Positions 4,146 to 5,508 of a stretch of DNA of 5,508 nt are shown here, piece by piece. Each line of letters starts with the position of its first letter. Within the stretch, counting starts at the first letter, position 1. This DNA is from JBFLVT01 sp036804525 (GTDB taxonomy: Bacteria; Bacillota; Desulfotomaculia; Desulfotomaculales; JASEER01). Both the position numbers and the translations under genes were made by a program. The notes beneath the pieces were generated by a model that saw nothing but the letters and a program-made list of their open reading frames with translations, made no database searches and was not told the DNA's origin. The stretch is taken from assembly GCA_036804525.1 (NCBI GenBank), contig DAIRSE010000059.1, positions 1 to 5,508 on the forward strand, read 5' to 3'.

Positions 4146-5201
4146 GTGAGAATTGAAAACTCGCTGGTTGCTATGACGGCTTTACACAACAAGCTTGAAA
4201 GACATACCGTCGAGCAGTCCGTACGTGTCTGGTCGTCAGGCCCGGGTGCACCGCGTCCGGGCAAGCAACTACAGGTAGTGCAGGCGCTGAATGAAGATGT
4301 CCTTGAACTGTCAGGGCGCGCCGGCGCTTCCATGACAGCAGCAGAAACAAAAGAAGAGGCCGACTGCAAAATCACCATCGGTGAGAAGGAAAAGCAGAAA
4401 CTGCTGATCATCCGAATTCTGCTTGAACACCTGACCGGAAGGAAAATGAAACTATCGTTGCCTCAGGACCTCAAAGTGACGACTGCAGGCCTAAGCCTTC
4501 CGGCAGGGCCCTCTTCTCATCAGGCAAGGGCGGGTTGGGGTTTTGAATACAGTTCTCGGGTCACTCATCTCGAACAGGAAAAGGTCTCGTTTGCCGCAGC
4601 AGGAATGATTAGAACTGCCGGCGGGAGGGAGATATCCTTTGCTGTCAAACTCACCATGAGCCGGGAGTTCTACACTGAACAAAGCGTCCGCATCAGGGCT
4701 GGAGATGCCGCCCTTACTGATCCCCTCGTGATTACCCTTACCGGCCAAGCCCCGGGCCTAACAGACAAGACCTATGCCTTTGATCTTGACGGCGACGGGA
4801 GCGCGGAACGGGTGTCGTTCGTAAGGCCAGGCAGCGGTTTTCTTGTCATCGACGCCAACCGCGACGGCGTGATAAACAATGGCCTTGAATTATTCGGGCC
4901 GGGCACAGGAGACGGTTTTGCAGAGCTGTCGCAGTATGATGAGGACGGAAACCAATGGATTGATGAAAACGATTCCGTTTTTGACCGCATCTGTATCTGG
5001 TGCAAGGACGAAAACGGCAACGATGTTCTGGTTGGTCTGGCGCATGTGGGCGTTGGCGCGATCTGCCTGGATAGGGTGGCCACTAGTTTTGCTATTACGG
5101 ACGACCAGAATAACCTGAAAGGACAGGTTAGGACGTCGGGAATATACGTTCGGGAGAACGGCTCGGTTGGTACGGTTCACCAGGTGGATCTGGTCCGGTA
5201 A
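4146..5201 (+). CDS. EF-hand-like calcium-loop repeat protein of unnamed conserved family
   Basis: The GTG at 4146 is chosen because GGTGA (4134-4138) lies seven bases upstream; ATG at 4140 would abut that site. It gives 351 residues starting MRIENSLVAM. The N-terminal third is polar and helical with no signal peptide. A central part (about 130-200) looks beta-rich (ISFAVKLTMSREF, DPLVITLTG). The C-terminal part has three acidic loops of calcium-binding type: FDLDGDGSAE (about 212-221), DANRDGVINNGLE (236-248) and DEDGNQWIDEND (265-276). It ends with GVGAICL, a DDQNNLKGQVRTSGIYV segment and GSVGTVHQVDL. This order matches a family I recall from clostridia and proteobacteria, often annotated as hypothetical or VCBS/EF-hand-like proteins; no function is established. 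Its location is uncertain: such loops usually bind calcium outside the cell, yet no export signal is seen. Confidence 0.8.
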   Translation: MRIENSLVAMTALHNKLERHTVEQSVRVWSSGPGAPRPGKQLQVVQALNEDVLELSGRAGASMTAAETKEEADCKITIGEKEKQKLLIIRILLEHLTGRKMKLSLPQDLKVTTAGLSLPAGPSSHQARAGWGFEYSSRVTHLEQEKVSFAAAGMIRTAGGREISFAVKLTMSREFYTEQSVRIRAGDAALTDPLVITLTGQAPGLTDKTYAFDLDGDGSAERVSFVRPGSGFLVIDANRDGVINNGLELFGPGTGDGFAELSQYDEDGNQWIDENDSVFDRICIWCKDENGNDVLVGLAHVGVGAICLDRVATSFAITDDQNNLKGQVRTSGIYVRENGSVGTVHQVDLVR

Positions 5202-5216
5202 CGTAGGGGAAATCGG

Positions 5217-5228
5217 TGTCACGTGACA
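5217..5228. promoter_or_regulatory. 12-bp perfect palindrome after the calcium-loop gene
   Basis: TGTCACGTGACA is fully self-complementary and begins 16 bases after the stop codon. No T-run follows, so it is not an intrinsic terminator. It could be an operator for a dimeric regulator, but the nearest downstream gene is on the other strand and ends, rather than starts, here. Confidence 0.35.
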
Positions 5229-5357
5229 TCCGGAAGTAAAGTACGAGAAAGGTGACAGTTATCTAAGAGTTATTCAGTTATTGCACACCAGACGATACAG
5301 CCTTCTGTACAACCTGTACCCTTCGATTCATGTCCAGGCAGCCCTATTGGTATCACT

Positions 5358-5392
5358 AAAAAGAACCCCATCGGAGAATCCGAATGGGGTTC
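5358..5392 (-). terminator. Intrinsic terminator of glmS (minus strand)
   Basis: GAACCCCATCGG (5363-5374) pairs with CCGAATGGGGTTC (5380-5392) around loop AGAAT, with one bulged A at 5384. Read on the minus strand, the stem is followed at once by TTTTT (complement of 5358-5362). It lies about 45 bp beyond the glmS stop codon. No T-run follows on the plus strand, so it acts in the minus direction only. Confidence 0.85.
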
Positions 5393-5437
5393 CATGTTGC
5401 AGTCGCAAGAATTGAAGAATGTTCATTAGTCAGTCAA

Positions 5438-5508
5438 CTACTCCACCGTTACACTCTTCGCCAAATTCCGGGGTTTGTCGACTTCGCAGCCGCGGGCGAC
5501 GGCAGCAT
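5438..5508 (-). CDS. glmS: Glutamine--fructose-6-phosphate aminotransferase, C-terminal end (5' partial)
   Basis: The minus-strand frame from the right edge to TAG at 5438-5440 gives 22 residues: AAVARGCEVD followed by KPRNLAKSVTVE. The ending '(RG..VD.PRNLAKSVTVE)' is the nearly invariant C-terminus of GlmS, which converts fructose 6-phosphate and glutamine to glucosamine 6-phosphate, the first step of UDP-GlcNAc synthesis for the cell wall. In the family this C-terminal tail closes the sugar-phosphate active site and lines the ammonia channel. The rest of the gene, including the glutaminase domain and any upstream riboswitch, lies beyond the window. A good intrinsic terminator follows. Confidence 0.93.
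   Translation of the reverse strand, partial: AAVARGCEVDKPRNLAKSVTVE

Overview
The window looks like chromosomal DNA from a Gram-positive anaerobe of the Peptococcaceae type (Pelotomaculum/Desulfotomaculum-like). This is inferred from moderate GC content, frequent GTG/TTG starts behind GAGGTG-type ribosome binding sites, a formate-dehydrogenase-type 4Fe-4S subunit, and degenerate repeat elements between genes. No single gene fixes the genus.

Layout, left to right. The 3' end of an AIR-synthase/HypE-like gene (1-210, +) is followed by about 580 bp without a gene. That gap holds a MITE-like repeat with terminal inverted repeats and internal hairpins (489-709), then an extended -10 promoter inside an inverted repeat (731-772). 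The promoter reads into an unusual two-component gene (789-1475) in which a response-regulator receiver domain runs directly into the ATPase domain of a histidine kinase. The receiver's DNA-binding domain and the kinase's sensor and phosphoacceptor-histidine regions are absent. A tiny SHOCT-like ORF follows (to 1650). After a 240-bp spacer comes a 272-residue membrane-anchored protein with four [4Fe-4S] clusters, of FdnH/FdhB/HybA type, with no catalytic or cytochrome partner in view (1891-2709).

The middle holds a minus-strand membrane-protein gene (2787-3216) that appears split by a one-base frameshift near 3018. Upstream and divergent to it is a conserved four-helix membrane protein of unnamed family (3354-3746, +) with its own TGCTATAAT promoter. 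The following 400 bp carries no intact gene. It contains nested inverted repeats (3804-3909) and a 44-codon minus-strand coding remnant (3946-4080).

The right side encodes a 351-residue protein with EF-hand-like calcium loops (4146-5201, +), then a 12-bp perfect palindrome. A clear intrinsic terminator serves the minus-strand glmS gene, whose last 22 codons enter from the right edge.

The genes do not form one operon. The window reads as an eroding, rearranged stretch between housekeeping genes: an apparent internal deletion, a frameshift, an orphan redox subunit and repeat debris. I see no convincing evidence of a new multi-gene system. The strongest candidates for something unusual are the receiver-ATPase fusion and the calcium-loop protein.
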